From the NCBI RefSeq assembly GCF_000213655.1, contig NC_015554.1, forward strand, positions 1,736,001-1,800,000: a stretch of DNA of 64,000 nt. The letters are read 5' to 3'. The position numbers and the translations under genes were made by a program. The notes beneath the pieces are model-generated. The model had not been told where the DNA came from, did not search any database, and worked only from the letters and a program-made list of their open reading frames with translations. This document shows positions 53,506-62,610 of the stretch, piece by piece. Within the stretch, counting starts at the first letter, position 1, and every line of letters begins with the position of its first letter. The DNA is from Alteromonas naphthalenivorans. Lineage in GTDB: Bacteria > Pseudomonadota > Gammaproteobacteria > Enterobacterales > Alteromonadaceae.

Positions 53506-54897
53506 ATGTATTCCTTATCTGATTTGTCCCCCCAATATTTGAATGCTGGCTTATTTTTACTGGCGTTAATTTTTCTTATTTTGCTAATAGCGACCCGTAG
53601 AACACTGAACCAGGCTCACAAGAACATTGCCGAAAAAAATGATGCGTTACTTGCGCAGCAGCAGACCTACAATGAAACCCAAGAGCGTATGGGCATGCTG
53701 GTTGAAAAATCACGTCAGTATGAGCAGGTGCTAGCTGAGAAACATCAACTTAGTGAAGCATCAGGCGTGCTGCAAAAAGAGTACAGTAAGTTGCAGGCGC
53801 AATACGAAGCGCAAAAGGCTAGGCTTGATGCGCTTATGCAGAATCATGAAGAAAAGCTTGCGTTAATGCATTCCTCAGAACAACGCTTACAAACCCAGTT
53901 TGAAAACTTAGCGAATAAAATTTTTGATGAGAAAAGCGCAACCTATCAAACCCAAAGTAAACATAATATTGAAGCGGTATTGGCGCCCTTTAAATCCCAA
54001 TTAGATGGGTTTAAACGACAAATTTCAGAACAACACATTCGTGAAGGGCAAGAGCGAGCGTCACTAAAAACGGAAATTTTAAGTTTAAAGGCGTTGAATC
54101 AGCGCATAACCGAAGAAGCTTCAGCGTTAACCAATGCCCTTAAAGGCGACAATAAAAAGCAGGGGAATTGGGGCGAGGTTATTTTAGAGCGCATACTCAA
54201 AGAATCTGGTCTTCGTGAAGGTCATGAGTTTGAAACCCAAGTGTCGGCACAATCTGAACAGGGTAGGCGATTGCAACCCGATGTTGTGGTGCATTTACCG
54301 AATGACAAAGACGTGATTATCGATTCCAAGGTAAGCTTAGCGGCGTACGAGCAATATTTTAATTGCGACGATGACGCCAGCCGCAAACAGTATCTCAGTG
54401 CACATGTCGCTTCAATCAAAGGCCATATAAAAGGGCTAGGCGCTAAGGAATACCAGTCGCTAAAAGGGCTGCGCACATTAGATTATGTTTTACTGTTCAT
54501 TCCTATCGAGCCAGCCTTTCTATTGGCCATTGAAGAAGAGCCTGATCTTGTTTCACTCGCGCTTAATCATAATATTATGTTAGTTAGCCCCACGAATTTG
54601 CTTGTGGCATTACGTACCATCAATAATATTTGGCAATATGAGTACCAGAACCAAAACGCGCAACTCATCGCAGAACAAGCAGGAAAGCTATACGATAAAT
54701 TTGTAGGCTTTGTCTCTGATATTGAAAAGATTGGTAAAGCACTAGATACCGCCCATGGCAGTTATGATGCAGCAATGAATAAGCTTTCAAGTGGGCGTGG
54801 AAATTTAGTCCGGCAAGTAGAGAAGTTCAGAGAAATGGGGGTTCAGCCCAGTAAACGGTTAGACAATACCTTGTCGAGATTATCCGATGAAGAATAA
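53506..54897 (+). CDS. rmuC: RmuC family protein
   Basis: 463 residues. An N-terminal membrane anchor (AGLFLLALIFLILLIAT) leads into a long coiled coil (~30-150), then the RmuC nuclease-like domain: NWGEVILERILKESGL, RRLQPDVVVHLPNDKDVIIDSKVSLAAYEQY, LLFIPIEPAFLLAIEE and SPTNLLVALRTINNIWQYE. DSKVSL is in the PD-(D/E)xK-like core. RmuC limits recombination at inverted repeats in E. coli. Start has weak SD. Convergent with the subtilase gene across a bidirectional terminator. Confidence 0.92.
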   Translation: MYSLSDLSPQYLNAGLFLLALIFLILLIATRRTLNQAHKNIAEKNDALLAQQQTYNETQERMGMLVEKSRQYEQVLAEKHQLSEASGVLQKEYSKLQAQYEAQKARLDALMQNHEEKLALMHSSEQRLQTQFENLANKIFDEKSATYQTQSKHNIEAVLAPFKSQLDGFKRQISEQHIREGQERASLKTEILSLKALNQRITEEASALTNALKGDNKKQGNWGEVILERILKESGLREGHEFETQVSAQSEQGRRLQPDVVVHLPNDKDVIIDSKVSLAAYEQYFNCDDDASRKQYLSAHVASIKGHIKGLGAKEYQSLKGLRTLDYVLLFIPIEPAFLLAIEEEPDLVSLALNHNIMLVSPTNLLVALRTINNIWQYEYQNQNAQLIAEQAGKLYDKFVGFVSDIEKIGKALDTAHGSYDAAMNKLSSGRGNLVRQVEKFREMGVQPSKRLDNTLSRLSDEE

Positions 54898-54976
54898 TAA
54901 AAGCGCGTAGTTGAGGTAGTTATAAGGCTAATTAGGTTTAACGTTAACTAGGAATACTCTACGTTTCATCAGATAT

Positions 54977-55005
54977 AAAAAAGGCCGCTTAACAGCGGCC
55001 TTTTA
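54977..55005. terminator. Bidirectional terminator between rmuC and the subtilase gene
   Basis: Stem AAAAGGCCGCT / AGCGGCCTTTT with loop TAAC between two converging genes. Confidence 0.88.
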
Positions 55006-55033
55006 CGTTTAAGTAATATCTAGGCGATATCGC

Positions 55034-58000
55034 TTATTTCATTTTACGTCTGCGTAAATACACAACTGGAACAAGTAGCAATGTTAACCAACCCATTGAA
55101 CCACCGCTCTTATCAGTAACGCTTACGGTTACTGTTTCTGTTGTTGTATTTAAGCCATCAAATGCAACCACTTCAAACGTAACAGCAATAGTGCTATTCG
55201 TATTAGGCGCTGTAGTCGTTAGACTTGAGCCTGGGATGTCATTGATGGTAAATGTAACGTCATCACCTTCTGGATCTGTTGCTGTAGCAGAAACAGTGAT
55301 TGACTCACCTTCTTCAACAGTAAACGGAGCCGTGATGTTGATAACAGGTGGTAAGTTATCTTTTATCGTTACATTAGCGGTTGCCATTGAAGTGTTACCG
55401 TTACTATCAGTAGCAGTAAGCTCAAGCACAATTAGCGTATCTTCCGTTACTTCTGGAGCAACTAGGATAGCTTCTTCTATGCCAGCACCTGCAATGATAG
55501 CTGCTGGTCCTTCAACTTGCTTCCAAGTAATGTCGACAGCGTCGCCATTAGGCTCTTCTACTAGGCCAGGTAAGTTCAACTCCATTAATTCAACCACTTC
55601 TAGTGTTGCCACTGTCATGCCGTCGATAGTTACAACTGGAGGACCTTCAACTTGTAAACCTTCGTAAGTTTCAGATACTGCAGATGCTGCACCAGGAATG
55701 TTAGTCACTTCAGACATGGCCATCATTTGAATAGCACCACCAGCGTCATCAGCATTTACCATAACGGTGTAAGCTAATTGAGTAGGGCTGCTATCAACGT
55801 CATCAAGATACATACAGATTTGCGTACCAGATGTAATTTCAGCATCAAAGTTAGCATCAAAGAAGTCTTGGCTGTAAGGCGTGTAGTAAGGAGCTTGACC
55901 CGTAGCGCCATCAATATCTTCGTAACCAATAGTCACAGGCAAGATACTACCAAGGTCGTGCGTCACGTTATCGTATGAGAATACGATGTTTGGCTGACCT
56001 TCAGATGGCTCATTGAAGAAAACAATTTGGTAATCTGCAATATCAGCGAAATCTTCGCTAAGACCCCAGAATCTCATGTTATCCCATTCAATGATGGTAT
56101 ACGCAGCACCTGCAGTAGCGACAGAAACGCCTACGCCGTTAGCAACGTCAAATTCTTGGTCGCGCCATAGCGGAGCAAGAACACCATTTGGATCTGCAAC
56201 ATCTGGAAGCCCTTGGTTAACCCAAGGCGACGAGATAGCAGTACCTAATGTTACAAAACCATCATCAGTAACTGTAACTGCACTATACATTGTGCCTAGG
56301 AAGTAAGCAGGAAGTGAATAAGTTCCGTCTACTGTATCCCCATCCAATGTATCATCTATACCAATACCAAAACCGGCTAGGTCGATGTATCCACCGCCTT
56401 GACCGAAGTCAGGGTTAGCACAGAATGCGTCAGTAGCATTAGTGGTAATTGCGTAAGATGGAGTAGCACCAAGTAGCGATTCTTGGGTAATAGACCAAGA
56501 AAGCGTATTTTCAGTAGCAACACCATCATGAGACAGTGAACCTTCAACTAACGTAACGTTATCTGGTAGCGTCAGTGAAATTTCATAGTCACGGTCTTCC
56601 GTAGTAAAGTTTGGAAGTACGTTTACATAGAAAGTGGCTTCTTCACCTGGTAGAACACGCTCTTCAGATTCTGCAGTTACATAAACATCATCTTCAGCAC
56701 GAACGATATCAACAGGAATAACGCCAAGGTTATCAACGTTATCAGCATCAGTACCTATTGAAACAGCACCAACGTAGATATCACCCTCAACCGCGTCAGT
56801 TAAATCCCATGTAAAGCGTACATCGAATTCAGTTAACTGAGGAATAGCAGAAGGAGCGTCAATAGTTAACCCTTCACCTGGCTGGTTATCAACCATGGCA
56901 TGCGCTAATACAAAGCTATCTTCAAAACCTTCTTCATCAGATGATGCAGCCCAGTTTTGTACAATAACCCAGTAGCTACCTGCGGTTGGCATTTCAACGC
57001 TAACGTACTCTTCAGATGTTGCAGTGGCGCTTATGCCAATAAGCTCATCTTCTTGAGGAATACCATCAGCATTTGCATCAAATACAACACGCAAGTCAAG
57101 ATCTGGCGACGTCGTATCCATAGTTGCAGCTACTAAACGAAGGGTACCTTCAGGTACTTCGATTTGAGTAATATGCAAGCCATCTTCTAAATCATCTAGG
57201 TAGTCGCTGTTGTCCGAGTCTTGCGCAACCATACCTTCAACTTTGGTTGCCTTGGTTAGGCCGTAAGACGTAACCTGAAGATCAGTAATCTCAACTGCCA
57301 TTACATCTTCAAGCAAGTACGAGTCTTGATTACGATGTGCTTCAAAGTCGATTTCATCAGGTAAGTTACCGTTAGATGCAACAATTGAAACAGGAAGATG
57401 TAAGTCTGGCGATGAACCAGAAACTAAGTTGATTTGACCAAATGACCAAACATCACTTTCGGCGCGGAATGCATCAATCTCAATCGTTAACTCTTGAGAT
57501 TGTCCTGCCGTTAGGTCGAAGGTAGCTGGTGTAACGGTAATTTCTATACCATCAGAAATTCCCACACCGTCTACAGACCAAGAGCCGTCTTTAGTTGCCG
57601 TTACAGTACGAGTCCATGTGCAAGAACCTACACAGTTGTCATCGGTAACAGAAGGTAAGTTAAGTGTGCGAGGCTCACCACCTAGAGCTGGATCAGCAGA
57701 AGCATAATTTGCGTCTGTTTCATCCATAACTAAGCCAGATTGAACCGCTAGGTCTACTTCAATACGACCTGCGCCCATATCAAACCAATCTGCTGCGGTA
57801 ACACCGTCTTCTTTAAGAACATCGGTGGTAGCCGTCATCATAAGAGCAGAACGTACTTGATCTGGTGTCCACGATGGTTTCTCATGACGTACAAGTGCAG
57901 CAGCACCCGCAACATGAGGACCTGACATTGACGTACCTTGAAGGTAGGCGTAATCAGCAGGTGCAGAACCTGTAGAGTCCTGGCCGTATTGTTCATCAGA

Positions 58001-59917
58001 GTAAGCAGCATAAATGCTAACGCCCGGCGCAGTTACCGACGGTGTTAGTGTGCTAATTGATGTATTAGGACCACGTGAAGAGAACTCAGCCATAATATCA
58101 GCCGCGTCGTCGTCCACTGTTAAAATGCCTTCAGAGGCAGTAATTGAAGCGGTATGGCCTTCACCTTCTGCTAACCATGAACGCAGCATATCACCGTTCG
58201 TCGCATCAACATGGATACCTGGGATAATATACGCATCGTTATTAACTGATGTTGCACCATCTGCAAGGTTTGCTAGAACGAAACCTGCAGCGCCACCACT
58301 TGCAACGTTAGATGCTTTAGCTACACGAGCAATAGCACCACGGTCACAAACAACAATTTCACCCGCGAAAGTATCTTCAGGGAAAGGCTCTAAACATTGT
58401 GCTGGATCGCCATCAGGATCGTTTGCATTGGTGTAATCACCTGCATAAACGATTGAACCAGATATCGCGCCAGAGTTACTCTTACCAGCGATAGCACCTA
58501 ACTCAGTTGCACCACCAGTGAAAGAGATTTCTTTATCATACTCTACACTTCGACCGTGCGTAGAAGCAGCAACAACGGTAATCCACGGTGCGTGTTTCTC
58601 AGTTGTTTCTGGATCAGGGCCGCTATTACCCGCAGATTGAGCAATAAAAATGCCCGCGTTACGTGCATTCAACCATGCTGCGTTAAGCGAACCACTCCAA
58701 GGGTAGCCACCACCTGAAATAGAGAAGTTGATTACATCAACAATACCTGATTCAACCGCATCGTCTACCGCTGCAGCCATAGCCGCGCCAGTACAACCTG
58801 CATAGGTATCACCAGTGTTACCAGGTTGACATACTTGATAAGAAATAATGTTTGAGTGAGGAGCGACACCTGAAATTTGACCAAAAGTAAAACCAGTTGC
58901 AACACCATCACTCGCATTTACGTCAAATTCAGCCGTAACTTCACCGACATCGACAAGCACGTTACCTGCTGCAGTACTCGCAGTATGTGAACCGTGTCCG
59001 TTGTAATCTTCACCAAAACGTATAGTGCCGTTCTGAGGGAAGATATCGGCATCTGCGTATACGTCAGAGATAGACGGATAGCTATAAATACCAATTAGCT
59101 TATCGTTACAACGAACTTCAGCTTCAACCGCACATTCACCTAAGTAAACATCGGCGCCAAGTGGGTTAGTGTGATCGTAACCATCACCACCTACGTCAGC
59201 GAAAGAAGGGTGATCACTGTTGATACCAGTATCTAGTACCGCAACAACTACGCCTTCACCTTGACGACCTACGCCGCTTTCATTGGCTGTGCCGTCCCAT
59301 ACTGCAGGAGCGCCAATTAAGATAGGGCCAGTGTCAGTATCAAGTTGATACACTTCATCGCGTTCAACGTTTTTAACACCAGGCAAACGCGCTATGGCTT
59401 CTGCCTCAGCTGGCGATACTTTTACCGCAATTGCGTTAAGTGCATATTTATATTCTGCTACAGTTTCTAAAGAACCTACAGCAGACTCTGCTTTAGTAAT
59501 AATTTCTGCTTGTTTCTTCTCAAGGTAAGAGGCATATGCTTTTACTTCTGGAAGAGAAGCGTCTAAGCGTTTGCTAGCAGACGAGTTAGATCGTGTGACT
59601 GAAACTTGTTTTTTTAGTTGGGGGTTAGTCGCTTCTAAACCTTCAACACCACCATCGTAGCTCGCTACTGCGTCATCAGAAAGATGTACAAAGTAAATGT
59701 AATCTTTATTTTCGAGTCCTTTCTCAGCGGTGTAGAGTGTTTTTGGTGTGGAAACTGATTTAGTGTTCTTGTACTTGTTTATCGATGTCGCTTTTACTGC
59801 TTTGAGTTGATCAGCAGTTACTGAAAACGATTCGGTTGCAGATGATAGCTCTGCAGCAGAATGCATGGACATCGACATTAGTGCAGCTGATACAGCTAAC
59901 GTCACTTTATTATTCAC
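55034..59917 (-). CDS. Secreted S8 subtilisin-like protease with PA insert and GlyGly-CTERM tail
   Basis: About 1627 residues from GTG 59917, chosen because GGAGG lies six bases upstream and a good signal peptide (VTLAVSAALMSMSMHSAAE) starts there. After an I9-type prodomain (~70-190), the S8 domain has Asp229 (VVAVLDTGINSDH), His308 (NGHGSHTAS) and Ser663 (GTSMSGPHVAG); a protease-associated (PA) domain with VVCDRGAIARV is inserted between His and Ser. Then Fn3/beta-sandwich and PKD/cadherin-like repeats. The tail GGSMGWLTLLLVPVVYLRRRK is a GlyGly-CTERM signal for rhombosortase, so the protein is probably anchored or released at the surface after type II secretion. Divergent from the bkd operon. 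Confidence 0.93.
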   Translation of the reverse strand: MNNKVTLAVSAALMSMSMHSAAELSSATESFSVTADQLKAVKATSINKYKNTKSVSTPKTLYTAEKGLENKDYIYFVHLSDDAVASYDGGVEGLEATNPQLKKQVSVTRSNSSASKRLDASLPEVKAYASYLEKKQAEIITKAESAVGSLETVAEYKYALNAIAVKVSPAEAEAIARLPGVKNVERDEVYQLDTDTGPILIGAPAVWDGTANESGVGRQGEGVVVAVLDTGINSDHPSFADVGGDGYDHTNPLGADVYLGECAVEAEVRCNDKLIGIYSYPSISDVYADADIFPQNGTIRFGEDYNGHGSHTASTAAGNVLVDVGEVTAEFDVNASDGVATGFTFGQISGVAPHSNIISYQVCQPGNTGDTYAGCTGAAMAAAVDDAVESGIVDVINFSISGGGYPWSGSLNAAWLNARNAGIFIAQSAGNSGPDPETTEKHAPWITVVAASTHGRSVEYDKEISFTGGATELGAIAGKSNSGAISGSIVYAGDYTNANDPDGDPAQCLEPFPEDTFAGEIVVCDRGAIARVAKASNVASGGAAGFVLANLADGATSVNNDAYIIPGIHVDATNGDMLRSWLAEGEGHTASITASEGILTVDDDAADIMAEFSSRGPNTSISTLTPSVTAPGVSIYAAYSDEQYGQDSTGSAPADYAYLQGTSMSGPHVAGAAALVRHEKPSWTPDQVRSALMMTATTDVLKEDGVTAADWFDMGAGRIEVDLAVQSGLVMDETDANYASADPALGGEPRTLNLPSVTDDNCVGSCTWTRTVTATKDGSWSVDGVGISDGIEITVTPATFDLTAGQSQELTIEIDAFRAESDVWSFGQINLVSGSSPDLHLPVSIVASNGNLPDEIDFEAHRNQDSYLLEDVMAVEITDLQVTSYGLTKATKVEGMVAQDSDNSDYLDDLEDGLHITQIEVPEGTLRLVAATMDTTSPDLDLRVVFDANADGIPQEDELIGISATATSEEYVSVEMPTAGSYWVIVQNWAASSDEEGFEDSFVLAHAMVDNQPGEGLTIDAPSAIPQLTEFDVRFTWDLTDAVEGDIYVGAVSIGTDADNVDNLGVIPVDIVRAEDDVYVTAESEERVLPGEEATFYVNVLPNFTTEDRDYEISLTLPDNVTLVEGSLSHDGVATENTLSWSITQESLLGATPSYAITTNATDAFCANPDFGQGGGYIDLAGFGIGIDDTLDGDTVDGTYSLPAYFLGTMYSAVTVTDDGFVTLGTAISSPWVNQGLPDVADPNGVLAPLWRDQEFDVANGVGVSVATAGAAYTIIEWDNMRFWGLSEDFADIADYQIVFFNEPSEGQPNIVFSYDNVTHDLGSILPVTIGYEDIDGATGQAPYYTPYSQDFFDANFDAEITSGTQICMYLDDVDSSPTQLAYTVMVNADDAGGAIQMMAMSEVTNIPGAASAVSETYEGLQVEGPPVVTIDGMTVATLEVVELMELNLPGLVEEPNGDAVDITWKQVEGPAAIIAGAGIEEAILVAPEVTEDTLIVLELTATDSNGNTSMATANVTIKDNLPPVINITAPFTVEEGESITVSATATDPEGDDVTFTINDIPGSSLTTTAPNTNSTIAVTFEVVAFDGLNTTTETVTVSVTDKSGGSMGWLTLLLVPVVYLRRRKMK

Positions 59918-60430
59918 AGGTAACCTCCGTCGGCCTGTTTTTGGGATTTTCCCTGGATGGATGAAATTTCTTATTTTTATTGGCTTTGTTGATCCAATTT
60001 TTATTGTCATAACAATGACAATAATATTTCTAGCACAATTTTTTTCACTTTGTAATGAATATTAAACATTAATATGAATTACACATATTGTTACATTTAG
60101 TCATACTTTTTAATTTGATATTCGCTAAAAAGTTAGGATGAAAATTTGACTGTATGACCGCAATTTCAAGGCCTATCAGCCAACCTCTTACGCTAATCTA
60201 AGCTTATTTTTACAATTTAGTACTTTATATTTATCCTTTTATTTGCATCGATTTAACATTCTTGGTGATTATTAGGATATCAATACTACTAAAATTAGAT
60301 ATTGAGAATTTTCATCATATTTAGTTAATAAAGCACTGCTGAAATAGCACAACGCCACCAACATACTTCCACTAGCATAGTGAACATAGCAATCTCGCTT
60401 TCGAATCCTTCAAATTGCAGGGAGATTATT
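59918..60430. other. Divergent promoter region, subtilase / bkd genes
   Basis: 513 bases, AT-rich, with no ORF of interest. Several TATAAT- and TTGACA-like stretches (TTGACTGTATGACC, GATATTCGC) but no confident promoter. No copy of the LiuR-like dyad seen at 13694 is present, so the bkd genes may be regulated differently. Confidence 0.5.
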
Positions 60431-61618
60431 GTGGAAGATAGAAATCATCTCGGAAAAATTAAAACAACAAACAGGGTTGAAGTTATCGGCAACGGGTTAA
60501 TTGATATTCCCATGCTTCAATTGCTTAAATCAGATGGAAGTGAGCATGAAAACGCACAGCTTCCAGAGCTTGACCAAACCCTGGCGTTAAAAATTCACGA
60601 CACCATGGAATACATCAGAATTCTCGATGAGCGAATGGTGGCGGCGCAGCGCCAAGGTCGAATTAGCTTCTATTTAGCAAGTACTGGTGAAGAAGCCGCT
60701 GCCGTTGCTAGTGCAGCGGCGTTATCTCCCCATGACATGATCATGAGTCAATACCGTGAACAGGGTGCACTTGCTTTTAGAGGCTATACAACTGATCAAT
60801 TCATGAATCAAATGTTCAGCAATAAAGCCGACCCCAATAAAGGAAGGCAGATGCCTATCCATTATGGTGATAAAGCGCTGAATTTTATGACTATATCGTC
60901 TCCATTAGGAACCCAAATACCACAAGCATCAGGTTATGCCTACGGGCAGAAAATGGCAGGTAATGAAGCCGTCACTATTTGTTACTTTGGCGAAGGCGCA
61001 GCTTCGGAAGGGGATTTCCATGCAGGCGTAAATATGGCTGCGGTACTTAATTGCCCGGTTATCTTTTTCTGTCGTAATAATGGGTATGCCATTTCAACGC
61101 CGTCAGAAGAACAATTTGCTGGTGATGGTATTGCATCACGCGGAATTGGCTATGGGGTAAAAACGATTCGGGTCGATGGTAATGACCCTTTAGCGGTATT
61201 CGCCGCGACGCAGGAAGCACGCCGTATAGCGTTAGCAGAAATGTGCCCGGTATTAATAGAAGCCATGACTTACCGACTTGCTGCGCATTCTACGTCTGAC
61301 GATCCCACGGGCTATCGTTCTAGAGATGAAGAAGATAAATGGCGCGCAAAAGATCCAATCGCCCGAATGGCGAATTGGCTCACCCATAAAGGTTGGTTTG
61401 ATGAAAAGCAAAATAAAGCCAAGGTAGATAAAGCGCGTCAAGACGTGCTCGCGGCGCTGAAAGTCAGTGAAACCATTCCTATTTGCGGCATAGAGGAAAT
61501 AGTTGAAGATGTTTATGACAGTGTACCCTGGCATTTACAAGATCAGCTTACTTCGCTAAAAGCTCATATTAAACAATACCCTAAAAAATATCCTAAAACG
61601 TCTGGGAGTGTTCGCTAA
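60431..61618 (+). CDS. bkdA1: Branched-chain 2-oxoacid dehydrogenase E1 alpha subunit
   Basis: 395 residues from GTG 60431 (GGAG six bases upstream); a GTG 51 bases earlier has no SD. TPP-binding domain: [62 protein letters not shown], the TPP motif [18 protein letters not shown]...[10 protein letters not shown] and [16 protein letters not shown] (phosphorylation-loop region in mitochondrial forms). Decarboxylates the 2-oxoacids from Val, Leu and Ile. Ends in TAATG, overlapping the E1 beta start. Confidence 0.93.
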   Translation: MEDRNHLGKIKTTNRVEVIGNGLIDIPMLQLLKSDGSEHENAQLPELDQTLALKIHDTMEYIRILDERMVAAQRQGRISFYLASTGEEAAAVASAAALSPHDMIMSQYREQGALAFRGYTTDQFMNQMFSNKADPNKGRQMPIHYGDKALNFMTISSPLGTQIPQASGYAYGQKMAGNEAVTICYFGEGAASEGDFHAGVNMAAVLNCPVIFFCRNNGYAISTPSEEQFAGDGIASRGIGYGVKTIRVDGNDPLAVFAATQEARRIALAEMCPVLIEAMTYRLAAHSTSDDPTGYRSRDEEDKWRAKDPIARMANWLTHKGWFDEKQNKAKVDKARQDVLAALKVSETIPICGIEEIVEDVYDSVPWHLQDQLTSLKAHIKQYPKKYPKTSGSVR

Positions 61619-62595
61619 TGGCTAAAATGAACTTACTACAGGCAATTAACAACGCGTTAATTACTGCCATGACAGCCGAAGAAAAAGTCATGGTGTTTGG
61701 TGAAGACGTTGGCCATTTTGGTGGGGTATTTAGAGCTACCAGTCATCTACAAGAAAAATTTGGCAAAGGCAGGTGTTTTAATACGCCGCTTACCGAACAG
61801 GGCATTATTGGATTCGCAAACGGGCTTGCATCACAAGGCGCTTTCCCTGTTGCTGAAATTCAGTTCGGTGATTACATTTTCCCCGCGTTCGATCAAATCG
61901 TAAATGAAACGGCCAAATGGCGTTATCGTTCAGGCGGCCAATTTGATGTTGGCGGCCTTACCATACGCACGCCATATGGTGGCGGTATATCGGGTGGTCA
62001 TTACCACAGCCAATCGCCAGAGGCATTTTTCGCCCACTGCGCAGGTTTAAAAGTGGTTATTCCACGAGACCCTTACCAAGCTAAAGGTCTGCTTCTAGCG
62101 TCTATTCGTGATAAAAACCCGGTGCTGTTTCTTGAGCCAAAACGTTTATATCGCGCGTCTATTGCCGATGTACCTGAAGAAGATTATGAACTGCCTCTCG
62201 GTAAAGCCGATTTAGTACAAGAGGGCACAGATATCACCCTATTAGGGTGGGGGGCACAAATTGAGATTTTGCAGAAAGCAGCTGAAATGGCGCTAGATGA
62301 TGGCGTGTCGTGTGAAATTATCGATTTGCGCTCAATTTTACCGTGGGACGCCGAAGCAGTCATCAGTTCGGTTATGAAAACCGGTCGACTTCTTATTAAT
62401 CATGAAGCGCCGCTCACTGGCGGCTTCGCCAGCGAAATTACCGCCACTATCCAAGAAAAATGCTTTTTGTATCTAGAAGCGCCTATTACGCGTGTTTGTG
62501 GTTTAGATACACCTTATCCACTTGCTCATGAAACCGAATATATGCCTGATGAAACTAAAACCTACGAAGCTATCAAGCGCTCATTACATTATTAA
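61618..62595 (+). CDS. bkdA2: Branched-chain 2-oxoacid dehydrogenase E1 beta subunit
   Basis: 325 residues, the usual size. Motifs: [34 protein letters not shown] (Glu activating TPP), [44 protein letters not shown] and [16 protein letters not shown]. Forms the alpha2beta2 E1 tetramer with the preceding gene. Starts inside the stop codon of bkdA1 (TAATG) and is followed by the E2 gene 15 bases on. Confidence 0.95.
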   Translation: MAKMNLLQAINNALITAMTAEEKVMVFGEDVGHFGGVFRATSHLQEKFGKGRCFNTPLTEQGIIGFANGLASQGAFPVAEIQFGDYIFPAFDQIVNETAKWRYRSGGQFDVGGLTIRTPYGGGISGGHYHSQSPEAFFAHCAGLKVVIPRDPYQAKGLLLASIRDKNPVLFLEPKRLYRASIADVPEEDYELPLGKADLVQEGTDITLLGWGAQIEILQKAAEMALDDGVSCEIIDLRSILPWDAEAVISSVMKTGRLLINHEAPLTGGFASEITATIQEKCFLYLEAPITRVCGLDTPYPLAHETEYMPDETKTYEAIKRSLHY

Positions 62596-62610
62596 AAGGG
62601 AGCCAATAAT

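Noticed and set aside
59918..60010. 31-residue N-terminal extension of the subtilase
   Set aside because: The GTG at 59917 has a GGAGG SD and a clean signal peptide; the extension would bury it behind a basic stretch.
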